Assembly (NCBI RefSeq): GCF_028640845.1
Contig: NC_080546.1
Coordinates: forward strand, 18,077,020 to 18,141,019
DNA length: 64,000 nt
Origin: Ahaetulla prasina
Lineage: Eukaryota > Chordata > Lepidosauria > Squamata > Colubridae
Reading direction: 5' to 3'
Shown: positions 33,692 through 44,337 of the stretch, in pieces
Numbering within the stretch: the stretch's first letter is position 1
Layout of the letters: every line of letters begins with the position of its first letter
The notes under the pieces: generated by a model
What the model was told of the DNA's origin: nothing
Database searches by the model: none
Seen by the model: the letters and a program-made list of their open reading frames with translations, nothing else
Program-made: the position numbers and the translations under genes

Positions 33692-35500
33692 GCAGCCTTC
33701 CCAGGACTAAGCTATGGGAGAAGCTGGAAGCTGCCCCTATTGACCAGAGGCTTCTTCATCTATTACGTGCCCTACATACTAAAACATCCGTCAAGGTGAG
33801 GTGTAATATGCAAGGGTCCCTCTCGAAGTCAGTTGAAACTCAAAAGGGGTGCCTTTTGGACCCTCTGCTTTTCAACTTTTACATAAACAACATGGCGAAA
33901 TGGCTAAACAAACCAAGTCACCCCCCCCCAAAATAGGTGACCGAAGCATCGCCCTCCTGCTCTATGCAGATGACGCTGTGATCCTCTCCAGGACTGCCAG
34001 TGGGCCTTAAAAGAGCCTTGCGAACCCTTCTCCAGTATTGCAATTACAACAAACTGAACATAAATTATGAGAAAACAAAGATCACGTCCTTTGCAAAAAG
34101 GCCAAAACTTTATTCATGGTATCTAAATGGCCACAAAATAGAGCAGGTAACCACTTTCAAATACCTGGGTTGGTCATTCAGACCAATGGTTCAAGAAAAG
34201 CACCTGGAGAATATGCAGCTGCCTTGGGCCAAAGATCAGTGAGCACCATTCTTAAATTTTTCTGCACAAAGGGAGGATGTTACGTCCCTGCTGCAATTAA
34301 GCTTTTTCTGGCCAAGTTGCTAGCACAGCTCCTTTATGGGACCTTGCGCGGACCGTCAGCTTCATGTCTTACGTCATTAGAAATAGTTCAATCCAAATTC
34401 ATTGGATCCATTCTCCAGATGCCACGTTGTGTTTCAAATGCACTTCTGCACCTGGAGATGGGATTGACAAAAGTCGAAGCAAGAATCTGTATAGCGTCCT
34501 TAAATCTCTGGCTAAAGCTCAACTCCTTTCCGCAAGGTCTTGCTCCGTTACTCCTCCGAGACAAATTCTCTTCATCATGGATCAAGGCTGTCGAGTCCAA
34601 CTTTGCCAAACTAGGCTTCTCCCCAGCTTTAATAGTCAAGATGGACTATGATCTAGCAAGACAAACCTTGCAACAAAGGATGAAGGACATTAAGAGGCAG
34701 GCAGACTTAGGAAAAACTCTGCTGTTTCTGGCTCTAGATGCCATTAGATGTGTTGTTGCTCCTGCCAGCTATTTTAGTCAGTTGGAATCAGCAAATCAGT
34801 GGAAAGCATTTACACTTGCATGATGCCATGCGCTTCCATCATCAGTCTTGTATGGCAAGTATAAAAGGATATCATTCGATGAAAAATTCTGTCCCCATTA
34901 CAGCAGCCAGGATTGTGTTTGCTAAAAATTGGAAAAATGAGAAATTACCTTTGCAAGATGAAATAATTAGGAAGATGATGGAATGTGCAGAGAGGAGTAA
35001 ATTGACATTCGAAATTAGAGAACAAGAAAATAAGCAATATTATAAAATATGGGATTTATTTTATTATTGGCTAGAAGGAAAGATATGTTAGAAAAGATAA
35101 CATAAGATATATGTATGAAAGAGATGTTTATTTTGAGATTGCACAAGAAGATATGTAAACACCCCTTCAGCACATTTGTTTGATGAGTTTTTTTTTGTTG
35201 TGAAAAAAAAAATAAAAACTTAAAAAAAAGAAAGAAAGAAAGACTCTGTCCCTGCAGCTCAGGAGAGGTGGAGACTGTGGGTCACATGCTCCTTAGATGT
35301 TTCTTTTATATGGAGATTAAGAAAAAACATATTCTCCCAATAGCTGCTAGGTATGCTGGCCTTTCCGACACTACCTATCTTCAGTGGCTGCTTAAGGATG
35401 AACAGTCCATAAGTACAGCGCAGGTAGCCAGTTTCCGCGCAGCAGCACTGGGGATTCGTTGCAAACATGTGTCTTCTCCACCATAACGATGTTATATAAC
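33692..35500 (+). mobile_element. LINE with RT and Cys-His motif, unclassified, interrupted by L1
   Basis: RT motifs are recognisable across frames: KGCLLDPLLFNFYINNM near 33850, LLLYADDAVILSRT near 33960, LKRALRTLLQYCNYNKLNIN near 34005 and VTTFKYLGW near 34155. A 235-codon frame (34116-34823) covers the C-terminal part. A C-P-C, E-T-V-G-H-M-L, C pattern straddles the L1 insertion at 34896-35244. The 14303-14540 relic may belong to the same kind of element. The family (RTE, Vingi or R4-like) is undecided. Confidence 0.65.
34896..35244 (+). mobile_element. L1 LINE 3' end nested in another LINE
   Basis: The start encodes the L1 ORF2 C-terminus (ITAARIVFAKNWKNEKLP, YYKIWDLFYYWL). The 3' UTR ends in an A-rich tail with GAAA repeats. 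The duplication TCTGTCCC at 34888-34895 and 35245-35252 is perfect. Confidence 0.85.
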
Positions 35501-35513
35501 AATTATTTATACA

Positions 35514-35779
35514 TGGGCCGTGGTGGCTCAGGCTGTAAGATAGCCTGTTATTAAAACACAGCAGCCTGCAATTACTGCAGGCTCGAATCCCACCAGGCCC
35601 AAGGTTGACTCAGCCTTCCATCCTTTATAAGGTAGGTAAAATGAGGACCCAGATTGTTGGGGGAGCAATAAGTTGACTTTGTAAATATACAAATAGAATG
35701 AGACTATTGCCTTACACACTGTAAGCCGCCCTGAGTCTTCGGAGAAGGGTGGGATATAAATGTAAATAAAAAAAACAAA
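35514..35779 (+). mobile_element. tRNA-derived SINE with L2-like tail
   Basis: The head GGGCCGTGGTGGCTCAGGC and B box (GCTCGAATCCC) are followed by TTGACTCAGCCTTCC. The 3' end GCCGCCCTGAGTCTTCGGAG and GGGATATAAATG resembles L2. Confidence 0.85.
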
Positions 35780-36159
35780 CAATTGTGGCAAAGCCTTTGC
35801 ACTGCTTAGTCATTTTCCTTTTAGCATTGAATCTACACTGGGCCACACAGTTTAGGGATTGCAACTATAGTATAGTCAGACCATGTATAACTGACACTGG
35901 ATTTTATTATAGATTTTAGTTGTTATTTATTATTTTATGCTAGAATTTTTAAGAGTATATATATACTGAGTGCTTTTATTTGTTCTGGTCTAAGGTCTAA
36001 GACTGTAATAATAAATGGAATTGAATATTATGTAGTGCTGTTATGAGGAATATATTAAAAGTCATATTGAGCTTTGAGATATACATATAAACACGAAGAG
36101 ATACAATATACAGATACACCATTATAGCGTTGAGAGCAGAACCAGATAATGATTGCATG
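35780..36159. other. Unassigned stretch
   Basis: AT-rich, possibly the end of the interrupted LINE; no features. Confidence 0.4.
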
Positions 36160-36572
36160 CAGTCTTTGACTTGCAGCAGTTCATTTAGTGATTGTTCGAA
36201 GTTACGATGACACTGAAAAAAGGGACTTATGACAGCTTTTCGTATTTATGATCCTCATGGTGACCTGATCAAAAGTCAGAAACTTGGCAATTAACTCATA
36301 TTTATGACAGTGGCAGTGTCCAAGGGTCACGTGATCATCTTTTGCAAACTTCCGACATGCCAAGTCAACGGAGAAGCCAGATTCACTTAAATTTGGGGTT
36401 TGGGTAACCTAGTAATCTAGTAACCATGTTACTAACTTAACAACTGCAGGGATTCAGTTAATAATTGTGGCACAAGGAAGAATGTAAAACAGGCCAAAAT
36501 TCACTTAACAACTGCCTGGCTTAGCAATAGAAATTTTGGGCTCGCTTATGGTCATAAGTCAAGGACTAACTG
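36160..36572 (+). mobile_element. Tigger/mariner-like MITE
   Basis: Starts CAGTCTTTGACTTGCAGC and ends AAGTCAAGGACTAACTG. The right TA is present, the left is decayed. It ends 445 bases upstream of the MMRN1 start codon. Confidence 0.83.
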
Positions 36573-37017
36573 TAACAAAGAAGTCACTTGAGATTTACTT
36601 ACATCATGGAATGGTTATGCAAGTGGGACATTGGACAGGTCTCTCGTGTTCTCTGTAGCTATTCAATGTGAAAGGGAAGTTACTCAACATCCCCACCCAT
36701 CTGCCTTGAACTGATTTCACTGACAACGTATTTCCATGTTCACATTATGCCATTCCCTCTCCTCCAGCTTCAACAAAGACAATCGGTATAATCTTCCTCT
36801 AAGGAATTTGGCTTCCACGGCTCCAAGAGGTCACAGGTCACAGAGGAACCAATAGAAACAGGAAACAGAGTTTCCTCGGTCTACTTTCCAATACTCAAAA
36901 ACCTGTTTCCTTTGTCTCCCGCAAACACAAACCTGGCAATCTGGTGTTTGGTTCAGATCCGTCGTGAAAGCAACAGCACAAAGCAAAAGAGTTTAGGCGG
37001 CCTCTGCTGAGGACGAT
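36573..37017 (+). promoter_or_regulatory. Region upstream of MMRN1 (5' UTR and presumed promoter)
   Basis: This 445-base stretch lies between a Tigger-like MITE and the MMRN1 start codon and holds no recognisable transposon. It contains an ACCAATAG (CCAAT-like) box near 36848 and ETS-like GGAA cores (ACAGGAAACAG near 36859 and CAATAGAAACAGG just before). No TATA box stands near the start codon. The transcription start cannot be placed from sequence, so the promoter role is inferred from position only. Confidence 0.35.
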
Positions 37018-37613
37018 ATGAAAGGCACGCCGAGGTCCTTGCAAGCCAAGAGAATGTGGGAGATATTTTCAGTATTGCTTTTATTAACCTTGGGACGAAG
37101 TGGCGCAGAAGACAATTCAACAGACCCGGCCTTGGTCACAACTTCGGATTCCAGCACAGTGGAAATAAGTCATCCTGGCTTTGCTGTTCCTGAAATCCAG
37201 AGCCTGGGACGTGTGGAGCCAACATCATCGATACCAGATTCTTCTCAGAACCCCACTTTTGTGCAGACTATAAAACAGGATGGGCAAGACATAAAACGTA
37301 GCATTTTTACAACCCAGGAGGAAATTCAAAGCTCACCAACTCCAGCTACAACCCGGCAAGGAGAAAATATCGCTCTTAAAACTCCTAGCAGAGAAAAGGA
37401 CCAGGATGCTAGTGTTACAAATGCCAAGGCACCGATCCTACCTAAGGATGGAGGAAATCCAGCACAGATCCTGCCCCGAAAGGGTCCTCTTGAAAAGGAA
37501 ACACTGAAAAAACCAGTTGTGGGCAGAGCTTCCAGACAATCGGGCTATGGCAGCAACAGCGGCCAGCAGGCTAAAGATAACAGGAGCCCCAGCTTTGATA
37601 CTACCAGGGGAAA
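37018..37613 (+). CDS. MMRN1: Multimerin-1, exon 1 (signal peptide and N-terminal region)
   Basis: This exon encodes residues 1-198 and two bases of codon 199 of a secreted multimeric glycoprotein of the EMILIN/multimerin family, which in mammals is stored in platelets and endothelium and binds factor V. The start was chosen because MKG matches the beginning of mammalian multimerin-1 as I recall it, and a G lies at -3; a second Met at residue 13 is possible. A hydrophobic core at residues 16-26 (IFSVLLLLTLG) forms the signal peptide, with likely cleavage near G29-A30. N33-S-T is an N-glycosylation sequon. The remainder is Ser/Thr/Pro/Lys-rich and likely disordered. The exon ends D-T-T-R-G-K, as in mammals, and GTAAGC at 37614 is the donor (phase 2). 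In the segment where I recall an RGD in human multimerin-1, this exon reads GRASRQS. Identity rests on exon 2 and the shared junction; the N-terminus alone is poorly conserved. Confidence 0.85.
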
Positions 37614-37855
37614 GTAAGCAGAAACATATTACCTCTATTTTTTCTTTCTTTCTTTCCATAGGAAGATTGGCACATTCTTTATAGGATCCTAGGTAAAATT
37701 TCCTTCTGTTCTTCAATAAGAGCAGAAGTCATGAGAAAGATGGGTGATTGACTGAAACCACCCAACGGCGTCACAGGTAGAAAAGGTATAATTGTGTTGA
37801 ATAAGACACTGCAGTGAGGATTGGGAAAGCAATTGTGGATAGGTTGGTCACAGAT

Positions 37856-38302
37856 AGAATTAGAATAGAGCTGGAAGGGACCTTGGAGGTCTTCTAGTCC
37901 AACCCCCTGCTCAAGTAAGAAACCCAATACCAATTCAGATAAGTGACTGTCTAGTGCAGGGGTCTCCAACCTTGGCAACTTTAAGCCTGGAGGACTTCAA
38001 CTCCCAGAATTCCCCAGCCAGCTTTGTCCACCAGGCTTAAAGTTGCCAAGGTTGGAGACCCATGGTCTAGTGACTAGACACTAAAAACCTCCAGCGATGG
38101 AGCACCCACGATTTCTGAAGGCAAGCTAGTACACTGGTTAATTGTCCTCACTGTTAGGAAGTTTCTCCTTAATTCCAGGTTGCTTCTCACCTTGATTAAT
38201 TTCCAACCATTATTTCTTGTCTTGCTTGCTTTGGAGAATAATTTGACCCTCCCTCTTCTTTGCGACAACTCCTGAAACACTGGAATACTGCTATCATGTC
38301 AG
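37856..38302 (-). mobile_element. CR1 LINE 3' end, split by a foldback MITE
   Basis: The reversed CR1 3' end (GCTGGAAGGGACCTTGGAGG) lies in MMRN1 intron 1. Its minus-strand remnant reads NNGWKLIKVRSNLELRRN and VRTINQC. A palindromic hAT MITE at 37967-38064 interrupts it. Confidence 0.85.
37967..38064. mobile_element. Foldback hAT MITE nested in CR1
   Basis: Starts CAGGGGTCTCCAACCTTGG and ends CCAAGGTTGGAGACCCATG, with one arm shortened. The duplication GTCTAGTG (37959-37966, 38065-38072) is perfect. Confidence 0.92.
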
Positions 38303-39111
38303 ATAGTTTGAGTTATTTAAATTACACTGATTCTTGAGAAAAGTAAAGCAATCTGCATGTAGGATTTCTAGCGTCGTCTGCAACGCAAAATGTCCTGGTC
38401 TTTTATTAAAGTAAAAAAATAAAATAAACATAAAATATTTATTTTTAGCCATTTTAATAGCCATTTAGGAAACCATGGCTGCAGATAGCATATTACTGCT
38501 TTGAAATTAAAGGTGAGCAACTTCAGTAAGGCATGTCCATGAAGCTATTGCTGGGAAAAAGTGGCTCATGGCATTTTTGGTGTCAACGAGCTGTTGCTTC
38601 CATTAAATGTTGGAAGTCTTCCTGATCGGCTTCTTTGCTTCTCGCTAGTTAATCCCTAGGCTCCTTTGGCCGAGACTTTGGAGGATAAATCGAAGGAATG
38701 TTGGCTGCTATTTTGGCTCAGGAGGTTATCAGTTTGTCTTTTTGCTGTTAAATGACTGTGTGGCCCCACACTGTAGTTTTTATATTGATTTTATTGCAAG
38801 GAAATTTGATTGATGCAATATTGTTCTGAGCCATCCAGAGTCAAGAAATAAAAAAAAAAAAGTAAATTACTAAAAATGAACCAGTGAGGCAAAGCAACAT
38901 TATGGCTGTATTTTGCTTCATTTTAATGGGCTACATCAAGAAAGCAATATGCGCCTTTGAAGATCCATACAGCACTACTAATGACATTGGCAAAGAGAGA
39001 GAGACAGAGAGAGAGAGGGAAAGGGAGGGAGGGAAGGAGGGAGAAAGAGAGAGAAAATCAATCCATTGTTTGGGGCAAGCCATCATTTAAAATGCTGCAA
39101 TTAAATTCCAG
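38303..39111. other. Unassigned intronic stretch
   Basis: Contains the GA-rich tract at 38994; otherwise nothing recognised. Confidence 0.5.
38994..39056. repeat. GA-rich low-complexity tract
   Basis: GAGAGA, GGGAGG and GAAAGAGAG units, imperfect. Confidence 0.85.
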
Positions 39112-39124
39112 TATCACAGCTATG

Positions 39125-39471
39125 TAGGGACGCGGTGGCTCAGGGGCTAGGTCGATGAAAGGTCGGCAGCTCAACGGTTTGAATCCCTAGGGCTGCTGTG
39201 TAACGGGGTGAGCTCCTGTTACTTGTCCCAGCTTCTGCCAACCTAGCAGTTTTGAAAGCACATAAAAATGCAAGTAGAAAAAATAGGGACCACCTTTGGT
39301 GGGAAGGTAACAGCGTTCCGTGCGCCTTTGGCGTTGAGTCATGCCGGCCACATGACCACAGAGACGTCTTCGGACAGCGCTGGCTCTTCAGCTTTGAAAC
39401 GGAGATGAGCACCGCCCCCTAGAGTTGTCAACGACTAGCACGTATGTGTGAGGGGAACCTTTACCTTTACC
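39125..39471 (+). mobile_element. Sauria SINE, full length
   Basis: The head GACGCGGTGGCTCAGGGGC has a short deletion before its B box (GTTTGAATCCC). The tail is ACCTTTACCTTTACC. The duplication TATCACAGCTATG / TATCAAAGCTATG matches 12 of 13. It lies in MMRN1 intron 1. Confidence 0.92.
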
Positions 39472-39484
39472 TATCAAAGCTATG

Positions 39485-40023
39485 CAACCAGTTGTTGTCA
39501 GGAGTAAACTATGATCATTTCTATCTATTCCCTTTGGGAAACCTTCTGCATTTACCTGACGAATATAAGAACAGGCTGAATTGACTCCACAATTGTCCAT
39601 CAACTGTTACCAACTTTTTTTCAAGTGTATTGGTCTAGTTCTTGATGGATGGATCCAGACGGGGAAAGGCTACCCTCCAAAATGTCCTTGACTTATTTAA
39701 ACTAGGCAAGCTTTAATATTTCCTAATGCCATGGAGAGAAAGAGAGCTTATTTCCTCAGTCTGGTCCCTTCTCCTTTGGCGCATCCTGCTTCCTTTGGTG
39801 ATCAGCTTTTCAGAAGTGTCTCATCAGAAAAGAGAGATCAAAAGCCTATGGAGGGAACAGAAAAGAAGAGTTGATGATGACATCTCTCACCGTTTCATAA
39901 GGTTAACAAGTCTGTTTGACACCCCAGATAATTGGAAACTTTTCTTCAGATGCATTGCAGGGAGTAGAATGTATTCTGTACTGATTGCATTGAGTCAGTC
40001 CTGGCATTGTTTCCTCTGATTAA
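39485..40023. other. Unassigned intronic stretch
   Basis: No gene or repeat recognised. Confidence 0.5.
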
Positions 40024-40031
40024 AATGAAAC

Positions 40032-40266
40032 CAGGGGTGAAATCCAGCAGGTTCTGACAGGTTCTGGAGAATCGATAGCGGAAATTTTGAGTAGTTCAGA
40101 GAATCAGCAAATACCACCTCTGGCTGGTCCCAGAGTGGGAAGGGAATGGGGATTTTGCAGTTTCCTTCCCCTGCCACGCCCACCAAGCCACACCCACCAA
40201 GCCACACCATGCCCACCAAGCCACGCCCACAGAACAGGTAGTAAAAAAATTTGAATTTCACCACTG
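40032..40266 (+). mobile_element. hAT MITE, TSD AATGAAAC
   Basis: Ends CAGGGGTGAAATCCAGCAGG and TTTGAATTTCACCACTG; the duplication AATGAAAC (40024-40031, 40267-40274) is perfect. Four CCACRCCC-type motifs lie at 40174-40240. Confidence 0.93.
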
Positions 40267-40297
40267 AATGAAACTCAGAGGCTGTGATGCTCTAGGT

Positions 40298-41014
40298 CAG
40301 TGACGGCTAACCTTTTCCGGACCGAGTGCCCAAACCCCCAAAATTCAATGCATGCGCCCCCTGCACATGCGCCCAGTGGTGGGATTCAGCCAGTTCGCAC
40401 CTATTCGGGAGAACCAGTTATTTCTAAGCAGTTTGGAGAACCGGTTTGTTGGAAGAAATCTTATTTTGTTTTTTTCCACTTTACAGGGCTAATCCTGTAA
40501 GGAAGGCAGGAAGGAAACATTCTGGTGGTGTTTCTAGCCTAATCTTTATTGCCCTGCTTACAGAAACTGCCTCTCTGGTTAACCCTTAGTACATTGTAAC
40601 AGCTAAGGCGAAGCGCCCATCGACGTGAGTGACGTTGAGTTGGCCACGCCCACACAGTCACAAGACCACCAAGCCACGCCTACCCAGCTGCTCATTAGGG
40701 CAGAGAACCAGTTGTTAAATGGTTTGAATCCCACCACTGCATGCGCCCTGTGCATGCGCTCACAGAACCTGTATGTGTCCCGCCCTCCCTGTGCATGCGT
40801 GTCTTTCCCCACACATACCCTGCACACCGCCATGCGTGGCAGGCCCGAAGACCAGCTGGTTGGAGGGAGGCGCATGCACAACACACACACATGCACAGTA
40901 TATGCAGCACGCGCGCATGCACAGTGGGGCTGAATTGGAGTGATGACTCATGTGCCATCAGAAAGGGTGCTGTATGCCACCTCTGGCACACATGCCATAG
41001 ATTCACCATCACTG
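40298..41014 (+). mobile_element. hAT MITE (CAGTGATGGTGAACC family), host of another MITE
   Basis: Ends CAGTGACGGCTAACCTTTT and AGATTCACCATCACTG; flanks CTCTAGGT/CCATAGTT match 5 of 8. The interior is rich in alternating CATGCGC/GCATGCGT motifs. Confidence 0.82.
40374..40739 (+). mobile_element. hAT MITE (CAGTGGTGGGATTC family) nested in a MITE
   Basis: Ends CAGTGGTGGGATTCAGCC and GAATCCCACCACTG; the duplication CATGCGCC (40366-40373, 40740-40747) is perfect. It contains GAGTGACGTTGAGTTGGC and CCACGCCC motifs. Confidence 0.95.
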
Positions 41015-41129
41015 CCATAGTTTTTTTTTTTTTTAGAAAGACTGATATAAGATAGATAAAAACAGAAGCTGCCAATATCTTTCTACCCAACCTTCTTAAT
41101 TTAGCAGCCACCAGATGGCTTGCCTGATA

Positions 41130-41648
41130 CAGGTACTCCTCGACCTACGACCACAATTGAGCCAGAAATTTCTGTGGTAAAGTGAGGCACTTCTTAAGTG
41201 GGTTTTGCCGCAGTTGTTAAGCGAATCACTGCGGTTCATAAGTTAGTAACCCGGTTGTCTGGCTTCCCCATGGACTTTGCTTGTCAGTAGGTCGCCAAAG
41301 GGGATCACACGACCTCGGGACACAGCAACGGCCCTAAATATCAGGCATCTGAATTTTGATCACAAGATCATGAGGAAACAAAACAAAAGGTTAAAAAGTT
41401 GATATTTTTGTAGTTGCTTACCAAGCACACCTAAATCATATTAAAGCAACCAAAATATCTTTACAATCCCCAAGGCATGTCACAACTTTTGAGTACCCCT
41501 AATCTTTGGAAATTGAAAGTTGAAAAATTTGAGACGCCCTAAACTGTGCAAGGGTCATAACTGACAAATAGTCATAAATCACATTTTTCAGTGCCATTAT
41601 AACTTTGAATGGTCACTAAATGAACTGTTGTAAGTCCAGGACTACGTG
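41130..41648 (-). mobile_element. Tigger/mariner-like MITE, TA target
   Basis: Reversed relative to the other copies. It starts CAGGTACTCCTCGACC, ends GGACTACGTG and is flanked by TA on both sides. Confidence 0.85.
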
Positions 41649-41655
41649 TACTTCC

Positions 41656-42017
41656 CAGTGATGGGCTGCTGTCGATTCGGACCGGTTCGGGCGAACTGGT
41701 AGTTACAAACTGCAAGTGGGCCTGCTTCCACCCACCCTCTCAGGTGCAATCCCATCCTATATCACTGTGTTTTTGACGCTGCACGCAGCTTGGTGGGCGT
41801 GGCAGGGGAAGGACACTGTAAAACCTCCATTCCCTCCCCACTCCAGAGGAAGGTTACTGCAAAATCCCCATTTCCTACCGATAAACTGGAGAACAGGAGG
41901 CAGAGAATAGATTGGGGCGGGGCCAGTCAGAATTTTTACTACCAGTTCTCTGAACTATTCAAAATTTCCGCTACCGGTTCTCCAGAACTGGTCAGAACCT
42001 GTTGAAACCCACCTCTG
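41656..42017 (+). mobile_element. Chimeric hAT MITE
   Basis: The left 130 bases start CAGTGATGGGCTGCTGTCG; from about 41785 the sequence matches 1970-2221 almost base for base and ends CTGAAACCCACCTCTG-like. The two ends come from different families, and the flanks GTACTTCC/CACTGGCT do not match. Confidence 0.75.
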
Positions 42018-42042
42018 CACTGGCTGCTAATTCGTTTCACTG

Positions 42043-42660
42043 CAGGGGTGAAATGCTCCTGGTTCGGACCGGATCACCTGATCTGGTAGCAATGGCGGTG
42101 GGTAGTTCGGAGAACCAGTAGCAAAAATCCCTGCCACCCCCACCCCAGCTGAGCCACGCGATCATCAGAGTTTTTGTTTTTTACTTTTAAAAGCATTTTT
42201 TCTTCCGCTGAAAAAATGCTTTTAAAAGTAAAAAAAAAAGCCTCTGATGATCGCGCGGCTCAGCTGGGATTGTCAGAACTCTTTAAAAGCTTTTTTTCCT
42301 CTGGCAATCCCAGCAGAGTTGCCTGATAATCAGAACCCTTTAAAAGCATGTTTTCTACAGGCTCTTTGGCCAAAGAGGTTGTAGAAAAAATGTTTTTAAA
42401 AGGTTCTGGCGATCAGGCAACTCAGCTGGGATCGTCAGAACTCTTTAAAAACATTTTTTCCTCTGGTGATCCCAGCTGAGTTGCCAGATTATTAGAACCC
42501 TTTAAAAACATGTTTTCTACAAGCTTTTCAGTTGAAGAGGTTGTAGAAAAAAATGTTTTTAAATGTTAAAAAAAAAAGTTGGCCATGCCCACCCAGTCAC
42601 ATTACCCACCACCAAGCCACACGCACAGAACCGGTAGTAACAAATTTTATATTTCACCCG
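42043..42660 (+). mobile_element. hAT MITE of the GGGGTGAAATGC family
   Basis: Starts CAGGGGTGAAATGCTCC and ends ATATTTCACCCG (terminal bases decayed). The duplication TTTCACTG (42035-42042, 42661-42668) is perfect. Internal units match 10706. Confidence 0.9.
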
Positions 42661-42679
42661 TTTCACTGCCATATATAAT

Positions 42680-42860
42680 CTGATGTATTAGATTTTTATC
42701 CCACCTTTATAACTTTATGAGTAACTCAAGGTGGTGAACATACACAATACTCCTTCCTGTTCCTATTTTGTCCATAACAACAACCCTGGAAGGTGGGTTT
42801 GGCTAAGAAAGAGTGATTGACCCAAAGTGATCTAGCTGGCTTTCATGCCCAAGTTGGGCC
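42680..42860 (-). mobile_element. SINE of the 56034 type, partial
   Basis: The reversed 3' part contains TTTTTATCCCACCTTTATAA, AACAACAACCCTGGAAGGTG and GATCTAGCTGGCTTTCATGC. The tRNA-like head is missing. Confidence 0.7.
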
Positions 42861-44337
42861 ACAACATCAATGGCCTACTTCCAAACCTGTCAGAGTTTGT
42901 TGCAGAAATCAAATCCAGAAAGCACACACAAGTAACTGATTCAGCAGGATTCATTAACTTCTCTTTATATATAATAACACATAAAATAAATATACAATAC
43001 CAATGGCAGATTCTCCAACATAATAGTAGTTACAAGCAAAACACAAGCCGAGGAGAGAAGAGATTTTTGTTCCAGCAGCAGACTATTTTCAGTTTTTATT
43101 CAGCAGACTAGTTTGGAACTTTTTTACATGCTCAGAGATGAGCCATGCCCAGCCTCCAAAACTGTTTCAGTTTCCAAACAGGCCCCATTGGCTGACCTCT
43201 TATCATGTCTATCCAAACAGTCCACATTGGCTGATTTAATTGCTATGCCTATTCATTAGCTAATCTTGTTACCATGTCTTTCCAGTCATGAACTCTCATA
43301 CATACTGACAAGACCCTCCCTCCTGCCTCAGGTCTTCCGAGGAGGTTCATCCTTAGCTGCTACAACTTATCTAGTAAGGACTTGGGGTGGGGCCTTTTCT
43401 GTTGCTGTCCCAACTGGTTGGAATACCTTCTTGTTGAAAAGCCCTTGAAACACTTTTGATGTCAGGTGCAAGGAACAAGAAACAACACAATAAGCTGCTG
43501 ATCCGAGTGATATGTTTCTTCTTCCTTACCTAGACACAGGAATCTTGCCAGGCTAAAGTACACATTGCATGACTACAAGGTAAATATTTCAGCCTCTTCC
43601 TCCCCAAAAGTAGACTCAAGGCTACTCAGTTGTCCCACTCCTCCCCTTAACTCAGTGCCAGATTCCACCACGTTTGCACATTTTTGTTTGAATTGTTAAT
43701 GTTTATATAATTTTATGTGCAGTACTTGTTTTCATTGATATTAATTGCTGGTTTTTTTTAAACATCTTTATTTTACATTTATTTTTATTATTATAACTGT
43801 CAAGAGACTTTATTAGCTGGCAGCATACGAAGCATGGAAGCCAAAAAAACAAACCATTGAATAAGTAATATTAAACACAAAGTAATTTTCATGATGAATA
43901 TTCATAGGTTTGGGGAGTTTAAAGTATATGCTGCTACTTGCTATTTGTAAAAGATATAAATAGTTCTCCTTTAACCTTCTGGATTTTTAATTTTTGGAAT
44001 GCAATTGCTTGAATAGTATAGATAACGATTCTGGGCAGAATTAAGCTATTTGTTCAGATGGTATTCACAGAGACAATCTGTACAAATTGTAAGAGCGTTA
44101 AAACTCTTAGTTCTCTCATCCCCTGCTCCTTGCTTTATCATTCCCATTCAGTCTGAAATAATAGCAATTGGCTACTGGCTAGCTTTATATTACAGCCATA
44201 AATTGAATAATAGGAACCAGAAAACACTTGACTTTAGTTTACAACAGGGTCTTAAAAATGGTTATGAGCTAGGGACCAAAGAATATAATACTGGAGCTTG
44301 GAAACCTCAAAACAATACTGTGCCATTAGTTGAGGGT
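42861..44337. other. Unassigned intronic stretch
   Basis: Apart from the L2-like relic at 43310, no element is recognised. Confidence 0.45.
43310..43470 (+). mobile_element. Old L2/CR1-type coding relic
   Basis: A G-G-A-F-S-V-A-V-P-T-x-W-N-T block at 43386-43430 resembles the L2 C-terminus. Strong divergence limits further assignment. Confidence 0.3.

Noticed and set aside
1..36572. Exons of SNCA or another neighbour expected near MMRN1 in vertebrates
   Set aside because: Synteny with SNCA is known from mammals, but no coding segment was recognised here.
40603..41111. Overlapping Cys/His-rich frames
   Set aside because: They arise from CATGCGC and CACACA repeats of a MITE interior on both strands.
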